Of a DNA stretch of 64,000 nucleotides, positions 49,256 through 60,975 are shown piece by piece. The notes under the pieces were generated by a model. That model searched no databases. It was not told the DNA's origin and was given only the letters and a program-made list of their open reading frames with translations. The position numbers and the translations under genes were made by a program. Source of the stretch: Glandiceps talaboti (taxonomy: Eukaryota; Hemichordata; Enteropneusta; Spengelidae); the NCBI RefSeq assembly GCF_964340395.1, contig NC_135569.1, forward strand, positions 13,539,519 through 13,603,518, in the 5' to 3' direction. How positions within the stretch are numbered: position 1 is the first letter of the stretch; every line of letters begins with the position of its first letter.

Positions 49256-49860
49256 TTCCATATTTTGTGTTGAACCTGGCTCGTGCGCGGTATGATAGAT
49301 TTAACTGGAAGATTATTTTAGGATCAGACAACCTATAATATACATGTTGTAATCACTGAAAATTGTTTTGGTACCAACGATTAATATATGTGGTCGATCT
49401 TTTATCGCGTTGAGGCCGAGTTTAGGGTGCGGACTTAAAAATCAATTTGATGGGATTAATTTACGATTTTACCTGTACTGCTACACAAATATGTTTACAC
49501 AAGTGATTCAATAGTTGTTCAGAGTGTACAATATTATGATTACGTCATTTTATCTAACAAAACAGTTCAAAAAAGTTCTAGTTGTTAAGCTTGCACCACC
49601 CGTTAAGTCTAGTGTGAGCGCACTTCTTGTTGTCTGTGGTATGTGTAGAAACTTACAGGAGAAATGATCTGGTAATTGTCCTCTTTTCGGCAACAATATT
49701 GACAACTTGATGGCGATGACACATACGCCACCTTCTTTCTAGTCCATGTAATACTTATTGTACACTAGATGTATTAGTAGTACCGTGAGTACGAAAACCT
49801 CTTGGATCTTTGACTATAGTTTCACATGGGAAGCTTGATTAGAATGTCGACTAATGTAGA
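49256..49860. other. intergenic, no gene seen
   Basis: Unique sequence without open frames of note. Confidence 0.5.
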
Positions 49861-49862
49861 GG

Positions 49863-49863
49863 A

Positions 49864-49942
<79 letters not shown>

Positions 49943-50024
49943 AACAGACAGACCATACACAAAGACAGACAGACAGATAGACAGACAGACAGACAGACCA
50001 TACACAAAGACAGACCATACACAA

Positions 50025-50076
<52 letters not shown>

Positions 50077-50085
50077 CATACACAA

Positions 50086-50158
<73 letters not shown>

Positions 50159-50160
50159 GG
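49863..50160. repeat. (GACA)n array with CCATACACAAA insertions
   Basis: The pure tetranucleotide is interrupted four times by an identical CATACACAAAGACAGAC-type block, so a larger unit was duplicated within the array. Confidence 0.96.
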
Positions 50161-50827
50161 GAAGAAGTATGATTGCACATTGTTCTGAAAGAGCCTTCGT
50201 GCGTTACCTAGTAGTTAACCAAAATAGCTGTCTTTTCGGGGTTTTTCCCTGCCTATCTTTCTAAATTCTTTTTAGTTTGTTTTTTTATTTCTTCGACAAA
50301 TACAAGGCTAGCTGTACAGATAACCTAAAGAAATGCATGCAGTTGACGTGAAACAATTTCATTTGTGAGTGTAGTAGTGTCGGTCGGTGTTGTGTGCTAA
50401 ATGATTTATTGACCACTTCCCTATATATAAACAAATTATTTAAGTGTAATGTACATAATTTGTCGGAAAGATAGCGCGCCAAGTTACTAAAAATTGACGG
50501 CATTTCAGTATTATCAGCGAGTCCTGACAGTAATTTATATTAATAGCTTTATTGGACAGGCCAAACATAACTGTATGATGTACTATAAAACTGATATTTG
50601 TTGACTCTAACAGTCACGAAACCTACTAATAAGTGATTCATACGGTTTTTTTTCAATCGTAAACATGGTCAGGGGTCATTTTTATTGGCTGCATTACACA
50701 AAACGGTACGTTGAAGATATCAATATCTATCAATATCTTCTATCCTCTGTTGAGTAGTTGATAGAGATCTGGGATGATTGAAAATGTTCATTGCAAGGAG
50801 TGAGTGAGTGAGTGAGTGAGTGAGTGA

Positions 50828-50878
<51 letters not shown>

Positions 50879-51280
50879 ATCAGCGCTAGCCCACGCACGG
50901 AATGCGTTATTATTACATCACTAAATATTATTCTGTTCATATATCTACTTAATAATATCCGTTAGTCCTAGAAGCACTACTATGTATGGATTTTATGGAT
51001 TTTGCTCATTGTCGTCAAGATCAACATTCCATGCTTTTTTGACGTAAAACGGAATATCTTGCCTGAAATGATAAGTACATTATACAGAATTCCGTAAATA
51101 ATATGTCAAAGTGGGCCTATATTTCAAATTTTAGTTTCTAGACATGCACAAACGATAATTCATAGAGGGTATCCGGAACACACAAAAAAACATTCCTAAT
51201 GCGCTAAAACTTATCTTGGAACAAATCGGCAACAATATGCTGGAGAACTAGATGATCGGTTATACATGGAGAGCCTTGGT
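50161..51280. other. intergenic, no gene seen
   Basis: Contains (GTGA)n and (GT)n at 50798-50878; otherwise no coding signal. Confidence 0.55.
50798..50878. repeat. (GTGA)n then (GT)n
   Basis: Pure simple repeats. Confidence 0.97.
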
Positions 51281-51574
51281 TACTAAGATATGGCGTTTTA
51301 CTTTTTCATATTTCTACCACCCAAGCAACAATGTCAAAGTATCATTGTTGACGTAATGTCTGAATTCGTTAGAGCTCTACTTGTTACCAAGGACGATGAA
51401 ACATGTTTTTGTTGGAACAATGTATGGATATTTCACAGTACAGTAACAGTAGTTATCCGAACCCATAAAGTAGATGTTACAGAATGTTCTACTTTGAAAT
51501 ATTGGCCAGAAGTCAGAAACTCTGTACGCTGCGTCAGACATGTTTGTTCGCAGATACTTGTCAGTGGTTTGTTG

Positions 51575-52866
51575 TTCAGTAACTGTTTCCTCCTCTCTTC
51601 AATTTGTGTGGACCGATACAAAAATGCGAAACTTCTACCGTGTCTACACAGCTTTTGTGAAATTAAAGCTGCGACTTATCTTAAATACACAGTGGTAAAA
51701 TGCTGGTTAAATAATTAAGATCAACGATCAGCTGTTGTTAATACATTCAGATGTCCTGAATTGACCTGAAATAAGCCCCCTTGACGATTGACATATTAAT
51801 GACTCTCTGACCAGCAGGGTGCTCAAATGTTACCACCAAGACACCTGACAAAAGGACTGAGAACATTTTACAAGCGAACATACAGTACAACAAATATGGC
51901 TGACGCAGTGTCAGAGTTTCTGGCTGAAATCGACGACAATTTCCTCCTCTGTTCAATTTGTATGGACCGATACAAAAATGCGAAACTTCTACCGTGTCTA
52001 CACAGCTTTTGTGAATCCTACATCGTTCCACTTATACTATAAGAGGAACTATCGAGGTAATCACCCCTGAAGGTAATGTGTTAGTATGTGACTGTGGGAA
52101 TGATAGATTGCGAACTACGACTATTGAAGGTAAACAGCCGAGCACCAATCAGGTGGAGATTCTCCGCGTTTACCAGAGAAAATGATATCTTTGTTACTGA
52201 CGGACATAGTAAGCAGGTGTTTGTAAGTAATGAGAATTGTAAACTAATTAGATTGTTTGGTTGGAAAGACATATCACAGACCCCATTGACATTGCAGTTA
52301 ATGCAAATAATGGAAGAGTGTATGTTGTTGATTATGGATCTGATTGTGTGCATATGTACAGTATAAATAGGCCAACTCAAAACCCCCTATTATATATGTA
52401 TAGATGACAACACGGGTAATGTCATCGTGTCAAATACGTGGAATGATCATGTCAATGTATATACAGTGAAAATGGCGAGTTTCTGTTTGGATTTGTTTCT
52501 GATCAGAACAGAGACAGGAAAACGAAAATGAGCTGTATGTGGACATCGGGTATAACAATAGACAAAGCTGGTAATGTGTATGTGTGTGTAACTATTTGAA
52601 GAATAATGCAATGGAATTCGACCCTCGTGGTAAGTTCATATGTCGTATTGATAATGACCACGATGGAGTGAATCAGCTTTTACGTATTTGTGTGACAGAT
52701 GATGAGCCTTGTAAAGTAGTGATGTCTGAGTGTAGAACCGGTCTGATCAAGGTAGTTGAGCCGGGCAGGATAGGTATATCCCATCAGCAAACCGATCAGA
52801 AGGGTTCTGGTTATTGGGAAAGGGTACCGAGCCAAACGAGATCCAACAACTGCTGTATCATTCAAT
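51575..52866 (+). pseudogene. TRIM-NHL family pseudogene with two RING copies
   Basis: An ATG at 51896 opens a frame with a TRIM-type RING start: [20 protein letters not shown] then LHSFCE (C-x2-C ... C-x-H-x3-C). After SYIVPL the frame stops (52040). Within about 30 nt a different frame reads EVITPEGNVLVCDCGNDRLR, an NHL-repeat strand, so second half of the RING, B-boxes and coiled coil are gone. NHL-like pieces continue in three frames: NDIFVTDGHSKQVFVSNEN, NNGRVYVVDYGSDCVHMY, GITIDKAGNVYVC and FDPRGKFICRIDNDHDGV. Internal stops and frameshifts rule out a full product. At 51575-51664 a second near-identical RING segment ends at HSFCE. Intact relatives are E3 ubiquitin ligases. The lack of visible introns fits an intronless TRIM or a retrocopy. 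Confidence 0.85.
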
Positions 52867-53109
52867 AGGTACATATATATGTGTGTATCTTTACTGCCAC
52901 ACATGCCATGATATTTGACCATTATGATAAGTTCGTGTGTCGTATAGATATAGTGACAAAGATGTGAAGTTTCGTAAATGAATATGTGTGACTAAATATG
53001 TATGTTATGGGACAAGTAAAGTGTGCGAGAGTAGTACTGGTATGTATGAGCCTGAGGTATACTAAGTGTATTAGAAAATTGCTGCAAGCCAAACTGGACG
53101 AAGTAATCA

Positions 53110-53670
53110 AAATTTGTAACTCGAATTTTTAATATTACTGTATTTTCAAATGGCATAGTCACTTCCCAGTTGAAAGAATGAAATCCCTAATTTATAAATC
53201 TTCATCTATATGCCCACTTTAATGTATCACTGTCATGGGAATATGAAAATCGAAATATAAACAATAATACCAAAAGTAGCATTTCTTAAGCTATGAAAAT
53301 AATGCTACACCCTGTTGAGAATATATTTTTTAAACGCCCCAGTGGCATTTTTAGTATCCTTTTATTCTTTGGGTTTATGTTGTTGACTTACTTAAACAAG
53401 GTCCTCAGACCCTATAACTATATGTCACAGTTTACAATTTATTGGCAAGTCAGCAAATGGCTGATGTATTTTTTTTATATCTGTTTACATATTTATTTCA
53501 GAAGTGATCAAGCTACTCAGAATTCTTTAATCGTGTCTGTAATATTTTTGTTTTATTTTATTCCTGTTTTCGGTTTCTATACTTAATAAATAGTCATTGA
53601 TAATGTAAATGATTCAAAACGTTTGTGATTTTCATTAGTAAATTGTTTACGATGTGTAGCCACCACCACC
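53110..53670. other. intergenic, no gene seen
   Basis: A 97-codon hydrophobic frame (53293-53586) is AT-driven and unlike any family I know; not called. Confidence 0.5.
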
Positions 53671-53727
53671 ATGTATGTATGTATGTATGTATGTATGTAT
53701 GTATGTATGTATGTATGTATGTATGTA

Positions 53728-53760
<33 letters not shown>

Positions 53761-53805
53761 ATGTATGTATGTATGCATGCAAGTATGTATGTATGTATGT
53801 ATGTA

Positions 53806-53837
<32 letters not shown>

Positions 53838-54027
53838 TATGTATGTATGTATGTATGTATGTATGTATGTATGTATGTGTGTATGTGTGTATGTATGTAT
53901 GTATGTATGTATGCATGTGTGTATGTATGTATGTATGTATGTATGTATGTGTGTGTATGTATGTATGTATGTATGTATGTATGTATGTACATGTATGTGT
54001 GTATGAATGTAGACATCAATATCTAAA

Positions 54028-54075
<48 letters not shown>

Positions 54076-54150
54076 GTATTATATAGAATTCCCATATAAT
54101 TCCCATATTCCATATAAGTTTAGTCCATGTATATTTCATGCCACTGTTTA
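53671..54150. repeat. composite repeat, inverse of 11150-11862
   Basis: (TATG)n with GTGT and GCGT interruptions to 53997, junction TGTAGACATCAATATCTAAA, (CTAT)n at 54027-54075, then unique sequence AGAATTCCCATATAATTCCC and CCATGTATATTTCATGCCAC. The unique flank and the junction match the element at 11.2 kb in reverse. Confidence 0.9.
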
Positions 54151-54364
54151 TGTGTTTGGATTATAATATACGAATCAGATGCAAAAACTTCGGATTCATA
54201 CACTATGAACGTTAACACTATGGCGTTGATTTATCACGGTGTAAAATTTACCTTTCTTCGCATGAATTAACAAAACACACCAAAATACTAGGATGATGAA
54301 TAAATGAATAAATTAACGATATATTGTTGAATGACTAATCATTCCTAACACTTATTATAAATTG

Positions 54365-54372
54365 TATATATA
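54365..54372 (+). promoter_or_regulatory. TATA box upstream of the secreted DUF6973-like gene
   Basis: TATATATA about 155 nt before the chosen start codon. An in-frame ATG at 54396 would fall at the predicted transcription start, which favours initiation at 54528. Confidence 0.4.
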
Positions 54373-54527
54373 GCTAATTGGTGAACTGTGCACCAATGAA
54401 ATTTCAAGTCGTGTCACTACGAAATATCTCACTACTACATATAAGGGGTCCTGTACCATTTTGTACCATACATGCCCTTACGTCTAGGAGTGGTCATTTT
54501 GGGAAAAGTGAATACACTTTATTCAGG

Positions 54528-57074
54528 ATGGTCTTTCAACTTGTAGCTGTTCTGTGTTTCTGCAGCGTGCTGGTCACTGGAGAGTCTACAGAAGAAGATA
54601 AAGATCTAACTTCATTCCAAGACGACTTCATGGTACTCTTGGAGAAGTATGAAGACATTCTTCCAGAAATAGAAAATACACTAAGAGAACAGGTATGTCT
54701 CTGATCATATGTCTGACTGTGTGCCTCCTAACTCACTCACTCACGTTAATACTCTACTTACGCACTGCAGCACTGTCTCTTGTTCTTATTTATCCGTCTG
54801 TCCAATGTCTGCCTGCATATCTGTATATCTTTCTGTCTGTCGGTCTGTCTCCCTTGGGAGGGACAACTAGTACATGGGTTAACACACAGGGAGGCTCCGC
54901 GCAGACCTCTACAGTAGTCTATTGCTCTCTCCCAAAGTCTAACGTCTGGTATGTTCTAACATGGTGATGAATTTGTGTTTATATTAGTTTTATTATGGTT
55001 TTGGAAACCTGCCTAAAATGAAAGACAATTGTCGTAACAAATACTATTGACAGTGGAGGTAAGCTTGGATTTCATCCTTAAACATCTCAAGGAAAACGCT
55101 CTTTTAATATTTATGTAAAGTATATCGTTTCTCACCCCGATGGCATTTCTCACCGTCCTCTCCATATTGTCGTTGATCAATGGCAGTTACCCCTCCCCCA
55201 TCTACCTGTCTGTTACCACCTGTCTATATGTCTGGCTGTATGTCTGTTACCGCCTGTCTGTCTGTCTGTATCTGTTCACATAGATATATTCCTTTGTCTG
55301 TTCGGCTTACTCCCCTTTTCACATCTTACATATTGCTTCAGAAGTTTCCATATGGTTGAATAGTTATGGAAATACATTCATTGAACAATACAACTGACAA
55401 ACACTCAACCAAAAAACGACAACAACCAAACAACTATGTGCAACAAAATGTATGATTGCTTACTCGTTATACAGCGTTAGATGTACATATTTCAGAAGTA
55501 TCCTAAACGTCAAATTCTAAGATTTTAAATAGATATTCTTTGGTTGTTATGTTCTTACCATAGAAGTTTAGAATGTGTAGTTTTTGTATTGGAGTCTGTT
55601 AAAGAACGCAGCGTAGACAAAAATAATATTAATGTATGAAATGTTTCGGTTTTGATGAGGAATATTTCTGTGATCTAAGTGTAAAAATATAATTATGACA
55701 ATTCTATTGATTATCATTGTTTCTACAATTCTGGTGTCAATGGCAATTTGTGCGTTCACCCAAACTTGATGTCATTCGTTTGATTTTCCTAGCTGTTTTG
55801 CTAGAGATCTTGCCACTAAAAGTTATGATTCGGGAGTGTTTCCATTAATACAATATAATTCAATTCTTCATCATATGAAACGAAAAAACAAACAATAGAA
55901 TAATATTTTATATAATATAAATGTTTATTCGCTTGAAAAAAGTGAGACTGTATGAACGTGGGGACGCGTACAAAGCTGACGTTGAAATATGACGTCACAA
56001 TATGACGTCAGCATACAATATGTCAGTAGTAATTTAGTGGTTGCCATGTCAACATTGTGGGGATCCACGTCTGTAGATATTAGTCACCTGTTTGGGTTGC
56101 CTGACTAATGCCGTACAGAGTAGGTAGGTAGGTAGTTAGGTGGGTGGGTGGATGGATGGATGGATGGATGGATGGAGGGATGGATGGATAGATACTAAAT
56201 ACATGAACAAATTAATAGAAAGAGACAAATAAACGTAACGTACAATTCTTCTGTATTTCATTCACTCTCCAGGTTGTACTAAATACTTCATTATTTAGAT
56301 TTACGACATAGAAAATAATTTGGTGTAGCATGCAGTGAGTAAACAGTGTTTGTAATCGTTTTATAGCGTACCAGCGTTTTTCACTTCTAGCTTGAGTACG
56401 AGGAATCAGATGATAGCGTGGATTTTGCAGAGCAAATTGCTACTGATGAAGTAGATGGTGATGAAATCGTTGGTGATGACGTTGATGAAGGTGTAATCGT
56501 TGGTGATGACGTTGATGAAGGTGTAATCGTTTATGATGACGTAGATGATGACGTAGGTGCTTACGAAGATAACGCCGAGTTCAGTATACAAATCAGATCA
56601 CTTGATGGAGGAGACTGTGGTGAGTATTGATCTTTGATTGTTGTTACCATGGTTACTGTATTTATTCAGAATACTGTGACACTTATGCTTGTGAAATAGT
56701 GATGGGTTTTTAGTAAGAATGATAGAAAATCTATACTTCATTTGTGTTTTTAACTTTCATTTATGTAATATTAATTGTTGCAGTACACTAATTTAATATG
56801 ATGTCACGATTGTTGGTGATGCTACATGGGTTGATGAAGGTTGATGATAGGGTGGTGGTGGTGGTGGTGGTGGTGGTGGTGGTGGTGGTGGTGGTGGTGG
56901 TGGTGGTGGTGGTGGTGGGGGGTTGTGGTGATGGTGGTGGTGGTGGTGGTGGTGGTGGTGGTGGTGGGGGTGGTGGGTTGTGGGGGTAGAGACGGTGGGG
57001 GTAGTAGTGGTGGTGGTAACGAACAGGATTGCTTGTTTCTTTGGTAGTTTGATTGTCTTCTTGTTTGTTTGGCC

Positions 57075-57140
<66 letters not shown>

Positions 57141-58609
57141 TGTCTGTCTCTCTGTTTAGTTGTTTGTCTCTTTGTTTATTTATTTGATTGTTTGCCAGTT
57201 TCTTGGTTTGTTTGTTTGTTCGTTTGTTTGTTTGTTTGTTTGTTTGTTTGTGTGTTTGTTTGACTTCTTTATCATACTGAAATACCGGAAAATAGGTCGA
57301 TCAACGCAAATAACTTCAGTTGTAATATCTCATTGTCTTCAGGAGACAAAGCATTGCCTTCAAGTTTATCCGAAAAAGAGGCTTACAAGGAACTCGACTT
57401 CTCTACGAAGGGTAATAGTATGAATGACTTGTATCGGATTGAAAAAGTAAAGATTGCCAAAGTCTCAGCTATTCAACTGAAAAGCAGAAAAGATGCGTAT
57501 AAGCGCTACCCAAAAAGTAAGTAGAGATTTTACAGTAAATGTTTTCAGAGACCACGTGACTGGTGATGAACCAATCAATTGCACGATGTGAATGCGTTCA
57601 ACAAACTAGTAAAAATAAAGATATGCAAACTTTTGTCCATTGGTTCTACTCCATTATAAATACTCCCTATACCAGTTATCAGAAAAACAAAAGATTATGT
57701 AGTTTGGCCGCTAGGAGTGCTGTTCAGATTTGAGACAAGAAGTGATTACATTGCATACGCTTTGAAAAAAATTATCACTTTCCAGTGTTTCAAAGGAAAA
57801 CTTGGCGGCATTCTCAACAAATAAAAGCAATCTTATAACTTTTTTTCCGATGGCATACTTTTTTTACAAAGTCGAGAAATTGCTTTTTGTTGCATTTTGT
57901 TAACAACTGCCATAAATTATGATTTGTGTCCTCACATTTCCTCATGCGGGGCGCCCACTTGCGGTGACTTATTGAGTGCTATGGCCAGACAACTTAAGAT
58001 AAACAAACTGTCTCAGAAGGGTTGGGAGTCGCGGTTAGAGATGTAGAAAGAAATATGATGATGGGAAAAATACAAATTGGGAGAAGGAGGAATATGGGAA
58101 AGGTAAATTGGTTAGGAACTGAAGCAGAATATGAGAAAAATGCAGATATTCAACAGAAATACAAAATAAGGGAGGAGAGATACTAAAATTTATAGTTACA
58201 CATTCGCTGCCTATGGGGGCGCTGTGATTATTTAGCAGTGTTTCAGAGATATTAAATTTTGAAATTAATCATTGTTTCAGATTTCATGAAGGGAGAAGGG
58301 GTTGCCTTCTTTCACGCACTGTACTCGTATCGTTTGACTAAAGTATATGGGCCTTTGATCGCCAAACAGTTCGGAGATGCACATCAGAGATCCTACGCAC
58401 GCGCAGTGAGTTCGAGACTGATGGATTTATTTAACAATGAAGTCGGTCGATGCCTTGGTTCTATTAAGTCAAATCACGATGCCAGCGATGTAGACGTCGT
58501 CTCGACAGCGTTGAAGGCAGGAAAACTGCAAACCAAGCCAGATGCATCATATTCAGGCAAACCAATGAAACCATACAAGCCGTGGGTCCCACCAAAACCT
58601 AATAATTGA
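54528..58609 (+). CDS. secreted acidic protein with DUF6973-like C-terminal domain
   Basis: Exons 54528-54692, 56391-56619, 57343-57516 and 58281-58609 join in phase (897 nt, 298 aa). Residues 1-18 are a signal peptide (MVFQLVAVLCFCSVLVTG), so the product should be secreted. Exon 2 is strongly acidic and contains a tandem 10-residue repeat (DVDEGVIVGD, three imperfect copies). Exon 3 is lysine-rich (KVKIAKVSAIQLKSRKDAYK). Exon 4 holds the recognisable part: GEGVAFFHALYSYRLTKVYG, IAKQFGDAHQ and MDLFNNEVGRCLGS, which resemble the D-A-x-x-H-A / DAHE / MDLxNNxxGR pattern of DUF6973 proteins as I remember them. The expected acidic residue in GDAFFHA is valine here. The C-terminus is proline/lysine-rich (KPYKPWVPPKPNN). 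The biochemical function of the domain is not known to me. A frame upstream of 54528 is open but would hide the signal peptide. Confidence 0.8.
56851..56985. repeat. (GGT)n array
   Basis: Trinucleotide array in the intron after exon 56391-56619. Confidence 0.97.
57071..57262. repeat. (GTCT)n and (GTTT)n arrays
   Basis: Two tetranucleotide arrays (57071-57138 and 57205-57262), ending about 80 bp before exon 57343-57516. Confidence 0.96.
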
Positions 58610-59141
58610 ATTTCATCGACATAACCACCACTGCTTCAACATGCATTGCCAAATATTCGAATTATTCTCTCACTGCAAATATTCTAGGTATATTTATTCT
58701 GCCAAATGTATGTATTCCGTAGACTGTATTAACGGCGTGTTGCGCCGCACTCACCTACCTGCTCAATCCGACGTGCAAGGGTTAACGGATGTGTGAGGGC
58801 GCCCGTCACGGCGTAACTTACAGGCCATGCATTGCATTGCACTACTATTTTTGTCAAATCTAACAGACTGATATATGAAATTCTGAAATCATTACAATAT
58901 TTTCTGTAACTATTATTGCATTTCTCTGTTTAATTGCCGGAGATGAATTAAACAATGCTCTGAACACCGCTCTATGTTTTGTTTGTTTGTTTGTTTGTTT
59001 GTTTGTTTGTTTGTTTGTTGGTTTGTTAGTTGTTTTCATTTATTGCAATGTAACTTTTAACGTTTAGGTAAACATTAATGCGACGTTGCTGAAAGTTGGA
59101 CAGTGGTGATTTGATGATGTAGGTCGGGATAACAAAAATGG

Positions 59142-59186
<45 letters not shown>

Positions 59187-59295
59187 TACATACATACATA
59201 CATACATACATACATACATACATACATACATACACACATACATACATACATACATACATACATACATACATACATACATACATACATACATACAT
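59142..59295. repeat. (CAGA)n then (CATA)n
   Basis: Adjacent pure tetranucleotide arrays. Confidence 0.97.
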
Positions 59296-59330
59296 GTATG
59301 GTAAAATATGATAGAGACAATCCCTGTACA

Positions 59331-59511
59331 TGTGTCTCTGTCTCTGTCTGTCTCTGTCTGTCTCCGTCTGTCTCTGTCTCTCTCTGTCTCTTTGTCTCTG
59401 TCTCTGTCCCTCTGTCTGTCTGTCTGTCTGTGTGTATGTATGTATGTCTGTCTCTGTCTGTCTGTCTCTGTCTGTCTGTCTGTCTGTCTAGCCTGTCTCT
59501 TTCTGTCTCTG

Positions 59512-59545
<34 letters not shown>

Positions 59546-59561
59546 TCTCTGTCTCTCTCTG

Positions 59562-59645
<84 letters not shown>
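59331..59645. repeat. (GTCT)n/(CT)n compound array
   Basis: Pyrimidine-rich compound microsatellite ending in pure (CT)n. Confidence 0.97.
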
Positions 59646-59647
<2 letters not shown>

Positions 59648-60048
59648 GCTTAGTTATTTTATTAAATACCACTCCCTATATGTATAATAATAATTTTCTT
59701 ATTTGTTGCAACTTATTAAATTACATTCAACTGAGGACTTGGTTTTTGATGGTCAAATACGTTATATAAGTCCAAATATTTTTTTATAATAAAAATATCA
59801 TCTAAAAACTAGAACTATAGATATTATAGGAAAAATAGATAATCTATCCAATAACATTGATATATTATTCGAAGATCAGGAATTGTAGACGTTCCAGTTC
59901 TCTGAGACACAACACATGCGCAGAACGGACATGACGTAGTGATTACGTGTATTTGTTACGCAGTTCATTCAAATGTCAGTTCCTGTACAAAATTATTGTT
60001 CAAATAATTATGATTCATAATTTCTTATTATTATTTCACATATGATAG

Positions 60049-60538
60049 ATAATGAGGGCGATGCTTTTTTCCATGCACAGGGGACTTCCGACTTACTATC
60101 CTGGCCCATGTGGTATAAAGTAAAAGATATCATCCTGGCCCATGTGGTATAAAGTAAAACATACCATCTTGGCTTATTTGGTATACAGTAAAACATACCA
60201 TCCTGGCCCATTTGGTATACAGCAAAATATACACACGTGCATATAGTTGGAAGTTGGAAGTCTGAAGTTGGAAGTTGGAAGTTGGAAGTCCCCTGACGGC
60301 TTTCGTGCTTCTCGTACAGTTTGACTAAATTATTTGGAGCTTCCATGGCCAAACAATATGGAGACGTACACGAGACATCCTTCCCCAAACATCCGATGAA
60401 TGCAAGGCTTACGGATTTATCATGTACAACACATGGGTTGGTCGATGCCTTGGTTCTATCACAGCAACCCATGACGACTCGGAGGAAGATATTTTTGTAA
60501 TCCTGATGGCACAGAAAGGAGAAACGGGACCAAATTAA
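60049..60538 (+). pseudogene. broken paralogue of the DUF6973-like last exon
   Basis: Starts after an acceptor-like TAG with the same phase as exon 58281-58609. It reads NEGDAFFHA, is then interrupted at 60078-60295 by a small mobile element, and resumes as YSLTKLFGASMAKQYGDVHE and ARLTDLS. A frameshift follows, then VGRCLGSITATHDDSEEDIF to a stop at 60536-60538. The intact gene has YRLTKVYG, IAKQFGDAHQ, RLMDLF, VGRCLGSIKSNHDASDVDV at the same places. It lacks the proline-rich tail. No exons 1-3 of this paralogue were found, so it may be a duplicated last exon or the remains of a gene. Confidence 0.85.
60078..60295. mobile_element. 218-bp element with 12-bp terminal inverted repeats, inserted in the pseudogene
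   Basis: Perfect TIRs CAGGGGACTTCC and GGAAGTCCCCTG. The interior has about four 33-34-bp tandem units with TGGCCCATGTGGTATAAAGT-type sequence (60098-60231) and a TTGGAAG repeat near the right end. CAGGGG ends are seen in hAT-type MITEs. An 8-bp target duplication is not clear. Confidence 0.75.
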
Positions 60539-60639
60539 TTGTACCCTAGCAAATCTGAGCAAGCGTGATAAAAGTCCAACATTTGCTATCCAATTTGACT
60601 GTTATACATTGGGAACCTGTTGAGTATAAACAAATCGTT

Positions 60640-60835
60640 GTCTGGTTCATAAAAATTTTGCTAACGTAACATTTCTATACCTTATCGTCTGGCTCAACAA
60701 AAATCTTACTTACATTGCTACATTTTATCGTCTGGCTCAACAAAAATCTTGTTAACATTGCTACATTTTATCGTCTGACACAACAAAAATCTTACGAACA
60801 TTGCTACAATGTATCATTTGGCTAGACAAAAATCT
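60640..60835. repeat. 43-bp tandem repeat, about four copies
   Basis: The unit carries GGCTCAACAAAAATCTT and ATTGCTACATTTTATCGTC. Related single segments occur at 20220-20272 and in the foldback at 31463-31752. Confidence 0.85.
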
Positions 60836-60840
60836 TTACT

Positions 60841-60975
60841 GGCAAATATAAATGAGGATTGGATATTTATTTTGGATTTTTAATTTACAGAACAATTTTA
60901 TCATGGTTTCCTCCTTGAAAAATCAACGTGAAACAACGTATGCCAAGTGTGTGTTTGTAACTCAATAAATTGCAG
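60841..60975 (+). mobile_element. MITE family B, copy 3 (half element)
   Basis: Carries only the left half: AATGAGGATTGGATATTTAT, ATTTTATCATGGTTTCCTCC and GTGTGTTTGTAACTCAATAA. The pairing right arm is missing. Confidence 0.75.

Larger units (their letters stand above)
58610..60048. other. intergenic, mostly simple repeats
   Basis: Contains (GTTT)n at 58976-59018, GACA/CATA arrays at 59142-59295 and a GTCT/CT block at 59331-59645. No gene seen. Confidence 0.6.

Noticed and set aside
51290-51718. 142-codon frame as an independent gene
   Set aside because: Only its 3' part is meaningful, as a damaged duplicate of the TRIM RING; the rest has no match I recognise.
54378-54527. In-frame extension before the DUF6973-like start
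   Set aside because: It would bury the signal peptide, and its ATG lies at the predicted transcription start.
60008-60562. 184-codon minus-strand frame
   Set aside because: It lies opposite the broken DUF6973-like exon and its inserted tandem repeats; no motif of its own.
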